A DNA stretch of 64,000 nt from Amoeboaphelidium protococcarum (Eukaryota > Aphelidiomycota > Aphelidea): positions 1,178,001-1,242,000 of the forward strand of contig JALECJ010000004.1 of NCBI GenBank assembly GCA_023515745.1, in the 5' to 3' direction. The notes below the pieces were generated by a model that saw only the letters and a list, made by a program, of their open reading frames with translations, had not been told where the DNA came from and ran no database searches. Below, piece after piece: positions 11,258 through 22,320 of this stretch (its first letter is position 1; every line of letters begins with the position of its first letter). Made by a program: the position numbers and the translations under genes.

Positions 11258-11404
11258 AATATACAGTAATGTTTGTCGGACACCCCGATGAAATAGACTG
11301 TAAATGATTGATTCAATATAATCTTATCTTATTATTTGAAGAATATGCGTGTTAGATTATCAAAGCTTTTATTAGAATAGACAGATGGATGTATACCATT
11401 GAAT

Positions 11405-13363
11405 TCATTTAACATTCTCTTTGGCAGCGGTCAATTCAGGTGATGGATTCTCCTCCATAAACTTCATAACATCCAACAATGTGGTCTCCAACATTTTACG
11501 AAAGGATCTAACCTCAGTCTTGCCTGAATTTCTTCTGCAGCTGATACTAAATCTCAAATTGTCACCAGATATTCCATAATTGATTCCGTATCCATCCGCA
11601 ACTACAGGACCAAATCCACCATAAAGCAAGTCTTGCGAAGGAGATACATTGGAAGAGCTTAGTTTAAAGTTCATCGACTGCAGATAGGATGGATCTTGGA
11701 AGAACTCGCTCGACTCACCTTTCTATAGCATACATCTCAAGCCAAGCAGATGTCTATCCACGCCCTGGCCATTAGAAGCATCGATGGTGTTCCTGGTATG
11801 TTATCTTGCCGCAGCAGCAAACAGTGACCATTTATCTTCAATTGATACGTTCTCATCATCAAACGCCTTGCACCAATTCAAAGACTCCACAGAGCACGCG
11901 CGTATAGTCTCCGTCCTGCCCATCAAGAATTGGCGAGTTGAAGCGCTCTCATACGTTGGACAACATTGTGAATACGTGCGGAAATAGGCAAGTTACATGA
12001 TCATTTACACATACGCATCTGGTCCGCATAGAGCATTAGTCTTGATCTATTTACCACCGTAAGCTCTGAAATGAAGAAGTACGCTATCAATATCAGCAAT
12101 GTCCTGTTCGGCGCGTTCCTGTGCAGAGCTGATTGCTTTCGAAATGGACTAATTAGTGTCCCATGAGAGCAATTAAGGCTGATCTACGCTCACCTCATTG
12201 CCACCACGGTCTTATCTAGTCAATTCTTCACCCAGCACCTTCTCAAATATCTTGGCCGGGATAACAGCATCGGACGGCGAGTGCTCTCCATTTACACCTC
12301 CGTGACCATCATTCATAAACACCAAGCTCAAGCTCTTGTCAAACCATCTATTGCGACCGCCCTTAGAATGGAAAATGATTCTATGACTAGAGTCAAGATC
12401 AACCTTAAGTGGGTTTCCTGCAACACTGTGAGAATCCTAAACTTTGGACTAGATGGCAGTCATAAGATCATTTTAGTCCGTGAATGAAAATCCATCCAGA
12501 CAGACGGAGAACAGTGAATTATCAATCAGATCCAGATTTCTCTAATTCTAGTCAGATAACTTGCCCAACACCAGTCTCACATCTGACCATACCCATCTGT
12601 CCTAACTGGTAAGTATGCCGACTTGGGCTGCATTATTCTCAGTACCGGCTTACACAACTTGATCAACACAATTCTCCAACTGGTGAAAGATCTGGCCATT
12701 CGATAAGCGTTCACCATCCGGACCGATAACATTGACTTTAAAAATGAAATCGCGGATCATGACGATGATATGCTTAGCTGTGGAAGGAAACTGGTGCTTT
12801 ATAATATCACATCCACGATTGGGGATTCTCGTTACTTGAAACTGCATAGTATACTAGTTCATACATAGTGGGATCTAGCGTTTGCCCAGAGTCTCTGGCG
12901 GCATTTCCTCCATCTCCACAGTCTCCTTAAAATCAAGCAGTGAATTGATCATATTACTTGCACGCATCAGCTATAGGCCAGTGTACTTATTACCCTGTTA
13001 ATCATCATAGACTTTCTTCAATTAGTCCACCAGGTGTTTCTGTGCATACAATGATGGATGATAGTCGCGAAACTCTAACCACCAGTTGACATTTAGCATA
13101 ATAGGATCATTCCACTCCAGATAAGCTTTCTTATACCACAAGTATTCTAGCCAGCCGTTCTTCTAAGCCTTTTCATAATCTACAAGTCTTTACTACAGCA
13201 CGGCACCTTGGCCACTTAGAAAATTGGCAGCAATCTTGTTGGTCTGTTGCACTTAGTCAGCCGGCAGAATTGGCTTTAATGACTGCAAGTACTTTGCAAT
13301 TGTCTTTTCCAAGGACGGAATAGGCAATCTTGGCAACTTAGATTATAATGCAAAAGTCTTCAT
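11405..13363 (-). CDS. CRAT: Carnitine O-acyltransferase (acetyltransferase-like)
   Basis: 652 residues from the ATG at 13363 to TGA 11405-11407, no intron, many TAR codons as Gln. The N-terminus has the family's LPRLPIPSLEKTIAKYL block. The active-site segment is NGEHSPSDAVIP with catalytic His361; most family members have NCEHS, so the Cys is Gly here. The carnitine and CoA-binding end follows with TRQFLMGRTETIRACS, then SSSNVSPSQDLLYGGFGPVV. The length is normal for the family. The enzyme moves acetyl or acyl groups between CoA and carnitine, usually in mitochondria or peroxisomes; I see no clear targeting peptide. It is 3'-to-3' with the Fanzor gene. Substrate chain length cannot be read from the sequence. 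Confidence 0.93.
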
Positions 13364-13524
13364 GGTTGCGGTAAAGGTGACAGGAATGGCCTTTAAATAA
13401 TAACCAGTAAGTATATCAACTCTAATAACAACAAAAACCTGAACTGCAGAGAGCGAATCTGAAATCAAACGGGGAAAGTTTAAATGGGTCAGGAAAACTG
13501 ACGCGCTTCGTTTCAGATATATCT

Positions 13525-13546
13525 CACCCACCACTCAGTGTGGGTG
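13525..13546. promoter_or_regulatory. Hairpin upstream of the carnitine acyltransferase gene
   Basis: CACCCAC (13525-13531) and GTGGGTG (13540-13546) form a perfect seven-base inverted repeat around an eight-base centre. It sits about 160-180 bp upstream of the acyltransferase ATG on the minus strand. It may bind a dimeric factor or be chance; no other evidence. Confidence 0.35.
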
Positions 13547-13693
13547 ATTCGAGATCAATCTGTAAGAGCATTGAAACTGATGCATGTCATGTGTCCCATA
13601 CACAGTGTATAGTCACCTTAATATTGATATAAAAAATGGATAGTCACGCTGACAGACTTAAAATTATACAGATCAACAAGCTGCTGAATATGC

Positions 13694-15316
13694 TCAACTA
13701 CTACTGAAGAGGCGTCGCATTAAACACTCATCATGTTCCATCAGCATTGGCTTTCCCGGTTCAACGCCTGGAGGCCAAGAAATTTCATCCGTATTCAAAA
13801 ATGGCGCGTATACAGACACTCCATGAACTCCTGCCCAGTCATAGTCAATAAGTACAAGTTGTTCAGTGCCTGTGCGAATCAGTACGTTCGTCTCTCTCAT
13901 ATCACCATGTATATAACCATTCTACTGCAGTGTTGAAATAATGTGTTTAGCCTGAGGAATAAAAGTAGAATTCTTTCTATCATCAAATCGAATACGCCGC
14001 ATATCCAGCTTTTCCATAACCACCATGTAGTAATGTCCAACTCTACTGACCGAATAGAGCTTTGGTGCAAATCCATGCTAGTAACAGAAGCGATGGACTT
14101 CTTCATTGTACTTGGTGCAAAACTTGACAATAATTATTGTATCAGTGCCTTTTATTTGTGCCTCATACATCATAGGATCCATTTCTTACTTGTACTCAAA
14201 TTCAAACAGCACATCATTCCCACAATCAGCTTGCTTTAGATAGGGAAACTATGTAGCCAATATAGATTGCTGATAATGTTGATTAGCATTTTATAAGTAC
14301 TTTTTAATGGCTGCAAACATTCTAGCAATCTTTATCACCGTATGCTCTTCAGGATTGCATAATAGTTGATAAGAGGGGCCTAAAGGATCACATATCACTT
14401 TAGTATCTGTATTGACAACCCCATTTACAGATAACAAAGTTCCACATAACTCGATATGAAGACATGGATACTAGTTAACTTGAGATTGCTTATTTTACAC
14501 AATATCTGACAGACTTTTGATGTAGAACGCCAAGCCTTGCATATACGGATCCCCGCCGCCTTGACCCTTCTCAACTGCGACCGCCAGATTGCAATACAAT
14601 GGCCCTCCCTACCAATTCAAAGATCCATCAGACAAAGACTACTCCACATACATACGATGTAGAGCATACCCGGTGTATTCATAAAAGAGCGAACTGAATT
14701 TCTCTTGACGCGCATGTTTATCAATGAAAGAGCCACCCATAAAGTAACAAAGTTAGTAGACAAACATGCAATCTTTACCACCAACGGCAATGTTATCTAA
14801 ATCCACCACAAAATCAGCAAACTGTTTGCATAAAAGAGAAACTGGCGGGACAAAAGCTTCACTTTGCTATCTATGACATATTATATTGCGCGTCTTGTTC
14901 GTAAATACATCAACCCACGATCCCTTTCCCTTATACCTGCTAAAAGAGGATGGTGCAGAGATAGAATCCACTACTTTCGCCAAGTCACTTTCGGCAACTT
15001 AAGACTCATATCTAGACCAACAAATTAGCAGAGGATTATCGTATGACTTTCCACAATCAACTAAAGCAGAGACTTGTAAAATAGGTTCAATAGAATTTCC
15101 TTGCTTTAAACTATTGGCATCTCTGAATAATTATACTTAAGCCGGAAATATGCTTTAGCAAATACTCTGGGCATTCGCATTCCATATTTCATAGCATAAA
15201 TCATCAACATCAGCATTTTCCGGTACCTTTACACCTGTGGTGCGACCAATCTAGCTCAGGGTATCTCCATTAAATTTGACGAAAACGTACCAGATTTTGA
15301 TCAAATTAATCGACAT
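13694..15316 (-). CDS. Crinkler-type protein with kinase-like C-terminus (intact copy)
   Basis: 540 residues, ATG 15316 to TGA 13694-13696, no intron. Residues about 7-90 look like the ubiquitin-fold N-terminal domain of Crinkler (CRN) proteins: IWYVFVKFNGDTLSQIG, then PENADVDDLCYEIW and a VQLFRD strand. The C-terminal third has kinase-like motifs of CRN and fungal-type kinases: YIHGDMRETNVLIRTGTE (HGD catalytic loop) and LVLIDYDWAGVHG (metal-binding loop). CRNs occur widely in protists and fungi, including free-living ones, so a host-directed role should not be assumed. A near-identical but broken copy lies inverted at 20169-21794; similarity starts at about residue 86, so the N-terminal domains differ. 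An (AG)n run lies just upstream. Confidence 0.82.
13697..15060 (-). repeat. Left arm of a 1.36-kb inverted duplication
   Basis: This segment, read on the minus strand, matches 20427-21791 on the plus strand with only scattered differences. It covers the shared C-terminal part of the two Crinkler-type genes and ends exactly at their stop codons. The arms are 5.4 kb apart in inverted orientation. Confidence 0.85.
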
Positions 15317-15340
15317 CTTTCGTTTCATTCAGATGCCATT

Positions 15341-15361
15341 AGAGAGAGAGAGAGAGAGAGA
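15341..15361. repeat. (AG)n microsatellite
   Basis: About ten AG units lie 25 bp upstream of the intact Crinkler-type start codon. It could be a length-variable promoter element. Confidence 0.9.
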
Positions 15362-15547
15362 AGGGATGAGTGAAGGTGATCTACCTATAAAAAGTGCGAA
15401 CTGTAAAGATCAGGCTGCTCAGTCGGTTTCATGTAAAAGAAATATCACTTGTAGCGGTCAGTCCCGTAGCTAGCTCTTTTTAAACAATTTGCTAGTACCT
15501 AGAAGATTTCTGCTTTCTTGGACCTCGTTGGCATTTATTTCTTAATA

Positions 15548-16066
15548 TGGTGCCGCTCACCTTAACTCGAAAAAAGTCTCAATTTGGTCGCGATAATGAA
15601 AGTTTCGAAAAGTAGCTAATGCGTTAAAATTTGGCCAGCTCAAATTGGCTTTAGGCATTCTCTGTGATTTAAACCATTTTCCCGCACTAATTGTCTTCTA
15701 TCCCGTGGCTTTGAGTGCCATTGAGGATCATACAATATTCCCAGCGATTTTAGGAAATTTGACTTTCGAGCTTCATTTTGCTTAGGTAAAAATGCCATTT
15801 TTGTCGTTTCAACGCCCTTCGATCCATATGCGCAATAATAACTAAGTTGTCTTATGATTAAGCTTAGTAGTCTCAATTTGGTCCAAGAAATGAAGGACAA
15901 GTGGACTTCAAAGTAAGTTTGAACAAAAACCAACCGGTAAAAATATTCAGCTCCGCGAGATAAGCATTTTTACCGGTCGATTAGTAAAAATTTTGAAATC
16001 TAAGGTACATTATATATTGGTGAGTCATTACGGCCATATTTGGTCGAGTTAAGGTGAGCGGCACCA
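15548..16066. mobile_element. TA-flanked non-autonomous DNA transposon (MITE), 519 bp
   Basis: The left end TGGTGCCGCTCACCTTAACT and the inverted right end are identical over at least 23 bp (to TCGA). TA flanks both sides (15546-15547 and 16067-16068), the target preference of Tc1/mariner elements. Inside are two copies of GTCTCAATTTGGTC (about 15576 and 15870) and an inverted CCGGTAAAAAT/TTTTTACCGG pair near 15930-15980. A minus-strand open frame (15640-15933) has no recognisable motif, so no transposase is claimed. It sits directly before the subtilase remnant. Confidence 0.88.
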
Positions 16067-17640
16067 TAGTCACGTAGAAATCTAGAAGCTATTAAACCCA
16101 GCGTCGGCTACTTTAAGGTCGACTTTGATACTGAGTGTCAATTTTGGCTAATTGAAGTTGGTCTTGACATATCTGGTTGTGTGCAATTACAATTGGACAA
16201 CGAGGAATTCTCATATAGACTGTATTCGATTTCATTCGGTATTTCAAAGCCGTTGTATAGTCAAATTGTTTTGTGGTGCAATTATGATACAACATAAACG
16301 CAAATCTACTTGAAACGCCATGTAAATGATGTAAAAACCTGTATGGTTCCGGTTTGCGTCGTGCTGAAGATTGCATTGTAGCGAAAAGCTTTATCGCTTA
16401 AATTGATTCGCCAATAAAACAAAATGCTGTATAGTCTGTGGCAGAGTATGTAGACCGGGATGGTGTATTATTGTCTCTTAAGTAGATCAACGTTGACAAA
16501 GTATGGGAACGTTTTACGCGTGGCGATGGTGTCACCGTTGGACTGATTGACACTGGTGTAAATTTTACTCATCCCTCGCTGATTGATAACTACAGAGGTC
16601 GTAATTCTTCTCATGATTACGCGTGGTTTGATCCTAAAGAGTTTCGAGATGACGACTTTTGGTGTGATTTCAGAGATGTATGTTTGCCTGCTGAATGTTG
16701 TGCTGAACATCCTTTTGACATTGTTGGCCATGGTACACACGTCGTTGGAACTATGGCTGGACGCGCTCTGAATGGAATAGTTGATAGTCCTTAGATTGGC
16801 GTGGCTCCTGGTAGTTAGTGAATCTCTGTCAAAGGCTGTGTTGATGGCAGATGTTTCAAGTATGGATTAGTCAAGAGCGCTGAATGGATGCTGTGTCCCA
16901 CAAAGATTGACGGTACTGAACCACGTTGCGATCTCAGTCCTGATGTGGTGAATAACTCTTGGGGATCGTAGAATCCTCGCGAGCGAATCTTTGAGTAAAT
17001 TGTTAAAGCTTGGAATCAGGCTGGAATCATATCAGTATTCGCTATCGGCAATAATGGGCCTAGCTGTTAAAGTACTAGTGCACCAGGCAACTTTAACAAT
17101 GTGTTTGGTGTCGCTGCGGTGGATGGAGATAATCGTTTGACCAAGTTTAGCTCGAGAGGTGCCGGATATGAGTCAAATGAGGATGATGCGAATGGTGTCT
17201 TTAATCGTGATAAGCCAGATATAAGCGCTCCTGGTAAAAAGATTCTGTCGGCTGCTTCTAACGCTTATAACAAAGGGTTATATTAGGAAATGTCCGGCAC
17301 ATCGATGGCATCCCCTCATGTTGCAGGCGTTATAGCGCTGGTCCTCTCTGCTTTATGGAAGAGTTAGGAATCCGGTTTGATATTTCAGGAGTCTCCTACA
17401 GCTGAAAGGAAGGGAATTGATTTCAACTCGCTTAAGGAAGTAGTTTTTTAAGCTGCGAATACGTCTGTTTTGACACCGGATGGCTTAGGTGGAAGAGTAT
17501 TCCCTCTTCCCATATTCCCTATCCGAAAGGAGTGTGATAGAAAAGGATTTGATGTGTGGCCTAATATGTTTTATGGTAATGGAGTTGTAGACGCGTTGAG
17601 AACTGTCACCTTGGCTTTGAATCGCCTGCGTGGCGTGTGA
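16067..17640 (+). pseudogene. Subtilisin-like serine protease (S8), broken
   Basis: The protease domain is complete in one frame from about 16330 to TGA 17638-17640: GLIDTGVNFTHPS (Asp), DIVGHGTHVVGTMAG (His), SVFAIGNNGPS (oxyanion Asn) and SGTSMASPHVAGVIAL (Ser). Two breaks are seen. An in-frame TGA (16819-16821) lies in IGVAPGSQ-TGA-ISVKG, where subtilases usually have Trp. Upstream of about 16340 the likely N-terminal part (16067-16330) is in another frame, and no GT-AG intron restores it. No signal peptide or start codon is evident and a MITE adjoins the 5' side. It is likely a recently decayed secreted protease. Readthrough or TGA-as-Trp is the alternative but finds no support in the other genes. 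Confidence 0.8.
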
Positions 17641-20168
17641 ACAGTTTGCGGGATTTTAGACGTTCAGCATTGAATGCTTTAAGGTATATTAAAAGTGTTG
17701 TCAAGTTTAGAAGAAGATCATTTTATATACTTAATAACTATTTTATTATTGTGGATAATCCCTTTTTACTTTTTCATTATTATGGTCAGCCTTCGCAAAC
17801 ATGGCATTACTGTGGTCAACAGCAATGACATAGAATTCCAGCTGCCAATTTTTTTTACTTTTTCTAATGCTAATACAGACAATGTATGAGAGAAGACAGA
17901 GAAAGAGAGTCAGATCACATTAGAGTCGGAGAGGACAGAGAAGTAACAGACGACCCAGGTGTGCAGTACAACCAAAAGTCGGGGCAGAGTCCAAGTGTGC
18001 AGTACAGCCAAAAACAATGCCGTGGAATTAGAGTAGTTAAGCACAAAGCACCTTTCAGCGGCCCAATAGTAACAGGACGAACCTCTGTTGGGACATACTT
18101 GGAGCAAAGGCAGAGAGACAGAGAGAGAGAAGAGACAAGCGACCCAGGTGTGCAGTACAGCCAAAAGTCGGGCAAGGTCCAGGTGTGCAGTACAGCCAAC
18201 AACAATGCCGTGGAATAAGAGTAGTTAAGCACAAAGCACCTTTCAGCGGCCCAACAGTAACAGGACGAACCTCTGTTGGGACTTACACAGTGCAAAGGCA
18301 GGAGACAGATACAGTGATAGAGTCCAGCGAATAAGTATGATTACCACAGGCAACACCAACGTAATACCACAGGTAATCAAAGGTATACTGCTGACCATAA
18401 ACGTCGACATATCAATTAATTCGATCTGATATCCATGACCGACTTCCAAAACCAATGATAAACGAACCAGCAGACCACATCATAAAAAGCCAAACCAGTT
18501 GCAGAATGTGTAGAACCATCAGCACCAGTCAGTTATAAAGACTTCGCACCAAGACGTAAAGGTCCATGAAGCTAGGTGCGTGATAACAGGAGCGATGGAC
18601 ACAACTGCAGCAGCAACTGACGAAAGAGGGAGGACTCGCTGGAAGGCCATGGATATCAGATCAGATTTAACCAAAAGTATCAGAAACAATTAGGATACCA
18701 GCCCATCTATCTACCAGACGGGCAATATTAGCAACCTTTACTTTTATATCTTTTCTCCCTCCCTTTCCCTCTTAATTTTTAGCTTTTTTTATCATTTATT
18801 TTTTACCTCCCACCTCCTACTATAATAAACATGCAAAGGTCACACCGCTCCCTCCTACCATCCCGGGTGTGCCTGCGTAATACGATTCTTTTTCAGCGGG
18901 GCACTACATAAGGCTAAGATTAAAGGTATGATTCATACGCCAGAGGCCACACCATAAAAGAGACCTACCTTCACTTTCCTACACAGATCACACAAGAGAG
19001 ATAGAGTAAAGCTTACCTTTAGCGAGCCATGGAGTAGCTTCAGAAGAGTCAGAATAGTGGACATGGAACAGAGCATAGAGGAACAAGCATGCTTGATGAG
19101 GAATAGGATGGAGTTATAGCATGAGGAACTTCTAGAGGATACCAATGGTTCAGCAGCATTCAGCGACTTGATATGCAGTACCAGCAGACACCACGCAGCA
19201 TATAGGTAGCGAAGAAGCACAGCAGTAACTTGCGCTGGATGGAAGACAGAGAGTTGCAACTAAGACCAATACCATGATGAGTGAAGGATACCATACCAGT
19301 AGAGTAGGCAGTAGACAATGCCAGATGCAACAAAGCCGCCCAGCGAGACTGTTTCAAACGACGAGATTGGACAAGCGAATGATTGAAGGGGAAGAAGCTC
19401 ACCAAACTTGGACCAACATACCAGCATACTGTTTGAGCACCGCAAAGATCATAGGAGATATTGAGCATATATATGTAACTCAAAAGTTAGTTGCGACAAT
19501 TGATATTGTTTAGTTGGGAAGAGATATGAATTATCAAACATCGGCTAGTCGTTCGCGTTTCAGATATGAAAGCCACTGGATTTTTAGCGACGGATTTCGC
19601 GGCCGTTTCAGCTCCCCGCGATCGTAAATGACAAACAATGAGATATTCGGTGTAAAGCTCAGTATCATAAACTAATGAGCATGTATATATCTCAGATGTA
19701 GTATATACCCGTGATAACTAACAATCTAAAATCTGTGAAAAAATCATGGATTTTGGTTGAATATTGATAGAGATAGACCGTAACAGCGCGGCTGCATAGA
19801 GAACAAGGAGAAACTCTCCTTTCCTCAAACTGAAATGGTCATGAAACTGATAGAAAATACTGAATACTATATGCTGTATAACTATCATAATTCGATGGTT
19901 TTCAATTCATAATCATATTTCAATGATATTTAGTCAATAAATTTAGTGCTTCCTCCACTTTTCTTTATTTCTTCATTCCATTCTACGCATTCACTGGATA
20001 CTACAGGGAGTAGTAAAGCGCATAAAGCTTAATAAACGGTACGTTTTAGAATCATACTACAAGTTCTGTCTTTGCAGTATTGACTTTCTCTGATCTACCA
20101 CTTTTTATACCTTTGGAGAATTGTCGGTTTCGCTTATTTTTTGCGAAATTGCTTTTAACCATTGCATA
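17641..20168. other. Repeat-rich unassigned region
   Basis: No recognisable gene in 2.5 kb between the subtilase remnant and the broken Crinkler-type copy. It holds the 189-bp tandem repeat (17952-18300) and several medium open frames on both strands near 18930-19510 that show no family motif and no consistent start. One Gln/Glu-rich plus-strand stretch at about 19030-19270 could be a degenerate structural protein of a retroelement, but I cannot support that. Confidence 0.5.
17952..18300. repeat. Tandem repeat, two units of about 189 bp
   Basis: Units begin at 17952 and 18141 with GACCCAGGTGTGCAGTACA and share a second block running from AATGCCGTGGAAT to GGACGAACCTCTGTTGGGAC. Each unit contains GTGTGCAGTACA twice. 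GA-rich purine runs flank both units. The first unit is open in one frame and the second is shifted, so coding function is unlikely. Confidence 0.8.
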
Positions 20169-21794
20169 ATGTCGTAGAGTCACGTTAAGCTTTGGTATCT
20201 TGTTGTGGACGATAATGGAGTCTCTATAGATAAATATGGCGCTCTTTTTGGTCTAAGAGTACCACTCGACACGGAGGATTTGGCCGATTTGCGCAAGTTA
20301 ATTACGGCTGATATTGGATATAAATTTTAAAAGGATGTCCCTTTGATTTCAGTGCACCTGTTCAAAGATATCATCGAGTTTGAGAAGCGAAACCCGCTCA
20401 ATCCTTGATTTAGTTTATCCTAGCTGGCAGATTGTGGAAGGTCATACGATAATCCTCTTTTAATTAGTTGGTCATAAAATGAGTCTTAAGTTGCCGAAAG
20501 TGACTTGGCGAAAGTAGTGGATTCTATCTCTGCACCATCCTCTTTTAGTAAGTATAAGGGAAAAGGATCGTGGGTTGATGTATTTACGAACAAGACGCGC
20601 AATATAATATGCCATAGATAGCTAACTGAAGCTTCTATTCCGCCAGTCTCTATTTTATGCAAACAGTTTGCCGATTTTGTGGTGGATTTAGATAGCATTG
20701 CCGTTGATGGTAATGATTGCATGTTTGTCTACAAACTTTGTTACTTTATGGGTGGCTCTTTCATTGATAAACAGGCGCGTCAAGAGAAATTCAGTTCGCT
20801 CTTTTAAGAATACACCGGGTATGCTCTACATCGTATGTATGTGGAGTAGTCTTTGTCTGATGGATCTTTGAATTGGAAGGGAGGGCCATTGTATTGCAAT
20901 CTGGCGGTCACAGTTGAGAAGGGTCAAGGCGGCGGGGATCATTATATGCAAGGCTTGGCGTTCTACATCAAAAGTCTGTCAGATATCGTGTAAAATAGGC
21001 AATCTCAAGTTAACTAGTATCCATGTCTTCATATTGAGTTATGTTGAACAATGTTCTCTGTTAACGGAATTGTCAACACAGATTCCAAAGTGATATGTGA
21101 TCCTTTAGGTCCATCTTATCAACTATTGTGCAATCCTGAAGAGCATACGGTGATAAAGATTGCTAGAATGTTTGCAGCCATTAAAAAGTACTTATAAAAT
21201 GCTAATCAACATTATCAGCAATCTATATTGGCTACATAGTTTCCCTATCTAAAGCAAGCCGTTAACGGCAATGATGAGCTATTTGAGATTTAGTACAAGT
21301 CAATAATGGATACTATGATGTATGAGGCACAAATAAAAGGCACTGATACAATAATTATTGTCAAGTTTTGCACCAAATACAATGAAGAAGTCCATCGCTT
21401 CTGTTACTAGCATGGATTTGCACCAAAGCTCTATTCGGTCAGTAGAGTGGGACATTATTACATGGTGGTTATAGAAAAGCTGGATATGCGACGTGTTCGA
21501 TTTGATGATAGAAAGAATCCAACTTTTATTGCTCAATCTAAACACATTATTTCAAAACTGCAGTAGAAAGATTATGTACATGGTGATATGAGAGAGACGA
21601 ACCTATTGATTCGCACAGACACTGAGCAACTTGTACTTATTGACTATGACTGGGCAGGAGTTCATGGAGTGTCTGTATACGCGCCATTTTTGAATATGGA
21701 CGAGATTGCGTGGCCTTCAGGCGTTGAACCAGGTAAGCCAATGCTGATGGAACATGATGAGTGTCTTATGCGACGCCTCTTCAATGTCGATTGA
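20169..21794 (+). pseudogene. Crinkler-type kinase gene, broken inverted copy
   Basis: From the ATG at 20169 the first 79 codons look like a CRN-type N-terminal domain (VKLWYLVVDDNG, then LADLRKLI) that differs from the N-terminus of the minus-strand copy. An in-frame TGA follows at 20406-20408, just before the region shared with that copy. A second TGA at 21045-21047 replaces a Gly codon (GGA) of the intact copy. The frame otherwise stays open to TGA 21792-21794 and keeps the HGDMRETNLLIR and LIDYDWAG motifs. Two nonsense changes and no indels suggest fairly recent loss. A short product of the N-terminal domain alone remains possible. Confidence 0.8.
20427..21791 (+). repeat. Right arm of the 1.36-kb inverted duplication
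   Basis: Inverted partner of 13697-15060. Similarity starts at ATTGTGGAARGTCATACGAT and stops at the stop codons. The differences include the Gly-to-TGA change at 21045. Confidence 0.85.
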
Positions 21795-22320
21795 GCGCTG
21801 GTATGAATTTAGATAAGTTTGATTTACTTTGTGATAATTTTTTCCTCAACTTGCAATTTTCTTCACATGTAAACAAGAAGTGATACACGTATAGAAATTG
21901 TTTGTTAAATGCTTATGCTATAAAAGAATCTAATGCCCCAAACATCCTTCTATGACACATCACATAATGTTCTTCTTCCAACACAAAAACTCTCGATCAA
22001 TCAAAAAGCTATATGCCCAGTCCCAGAATCGAACTGAGATTTCTTCGGCCACAACGAAGTGTACTAACCGTTATACTAACTGGGCTTTTGCTGTATTTCA
22101 TGGAAATTCTCTGACGCGGCAGTATATTTTCACTACGCACGTGAATGATAAATGCCTTAATATGTGGTGTGGAGATCCAATGAGATAGTCAAAAAGAATC
22201 ATGCTAAAGAGATCAATATTATTAAGGCAGATGATGAATAATTATAAAATTAGTCGTAATATATTACTTATATCCACCTCAAGTAAATCTTAATAAAGTT
22301 CCACAAGCTGCCAATAGAAA
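21795..22320. other. Intergenic region with tRNA-His
   Basis: Apart from the tRNA at 22015-22085 I see no gene. The DNA is AT-rich and flanks the 3' end of the minus-strand gene ending at 22321. Confidence 0.5.
22015..22085 (-). tRNA. tRNA-His (GTG anticodon)
   Basis: The minus strand folds as a full cloverleaf of 71 nt. The acceptor stem is GCCCAGT with ACTGGGC. The anticodon arm is CTTCG-TTGTGGC-CGAAG, giving anticodon GTG. The T arm is CTCAG-TTCGATT-CTGGG. A T run (CTTTTTG) 3' of the gene fits RNA polymerase III termination. There is no intron, and the CCA end is not encoded, as usual in eukaryotes. It does not bear on the altered code, which would need tRNA-Gln species reading UAR. Confidence 0.95.

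Noticed and set aside
15640-15933. Minus-strand frame inside the TA-flanked element as a transposase
   Set aside because: No DDE/D or helix-turn-helix motif is visible and it is too short for a transposase.
16320-16390. An intron joining the subtilase N-terminal frame to its catalytic frame
   Set aside because: A GTAAAT donor and TTGTAG acceptor exist 60 nt apart but joining them gives the wrong phase; a frameshift fits better.
15341-18300. CRISPR-like array in the repeat-rich island
   Set aside because: Only two units of about 189 bp and simple microsatellites are present; no regular short repeats with unique spacers.
18933-19513. Several 80-110-codon frames on both strands
   Set aside because: No family motif, overlapping each other on opposite strands, no consistent start; treated as non-coding repeat DNA.
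21045-21047. TGA as a sense codon in general
   Set aside because: Here TGA aligns with Gly in the intact copy and in the subtilase with a Trp position, while all intact genes end at TGA; no consistent sense meaning.
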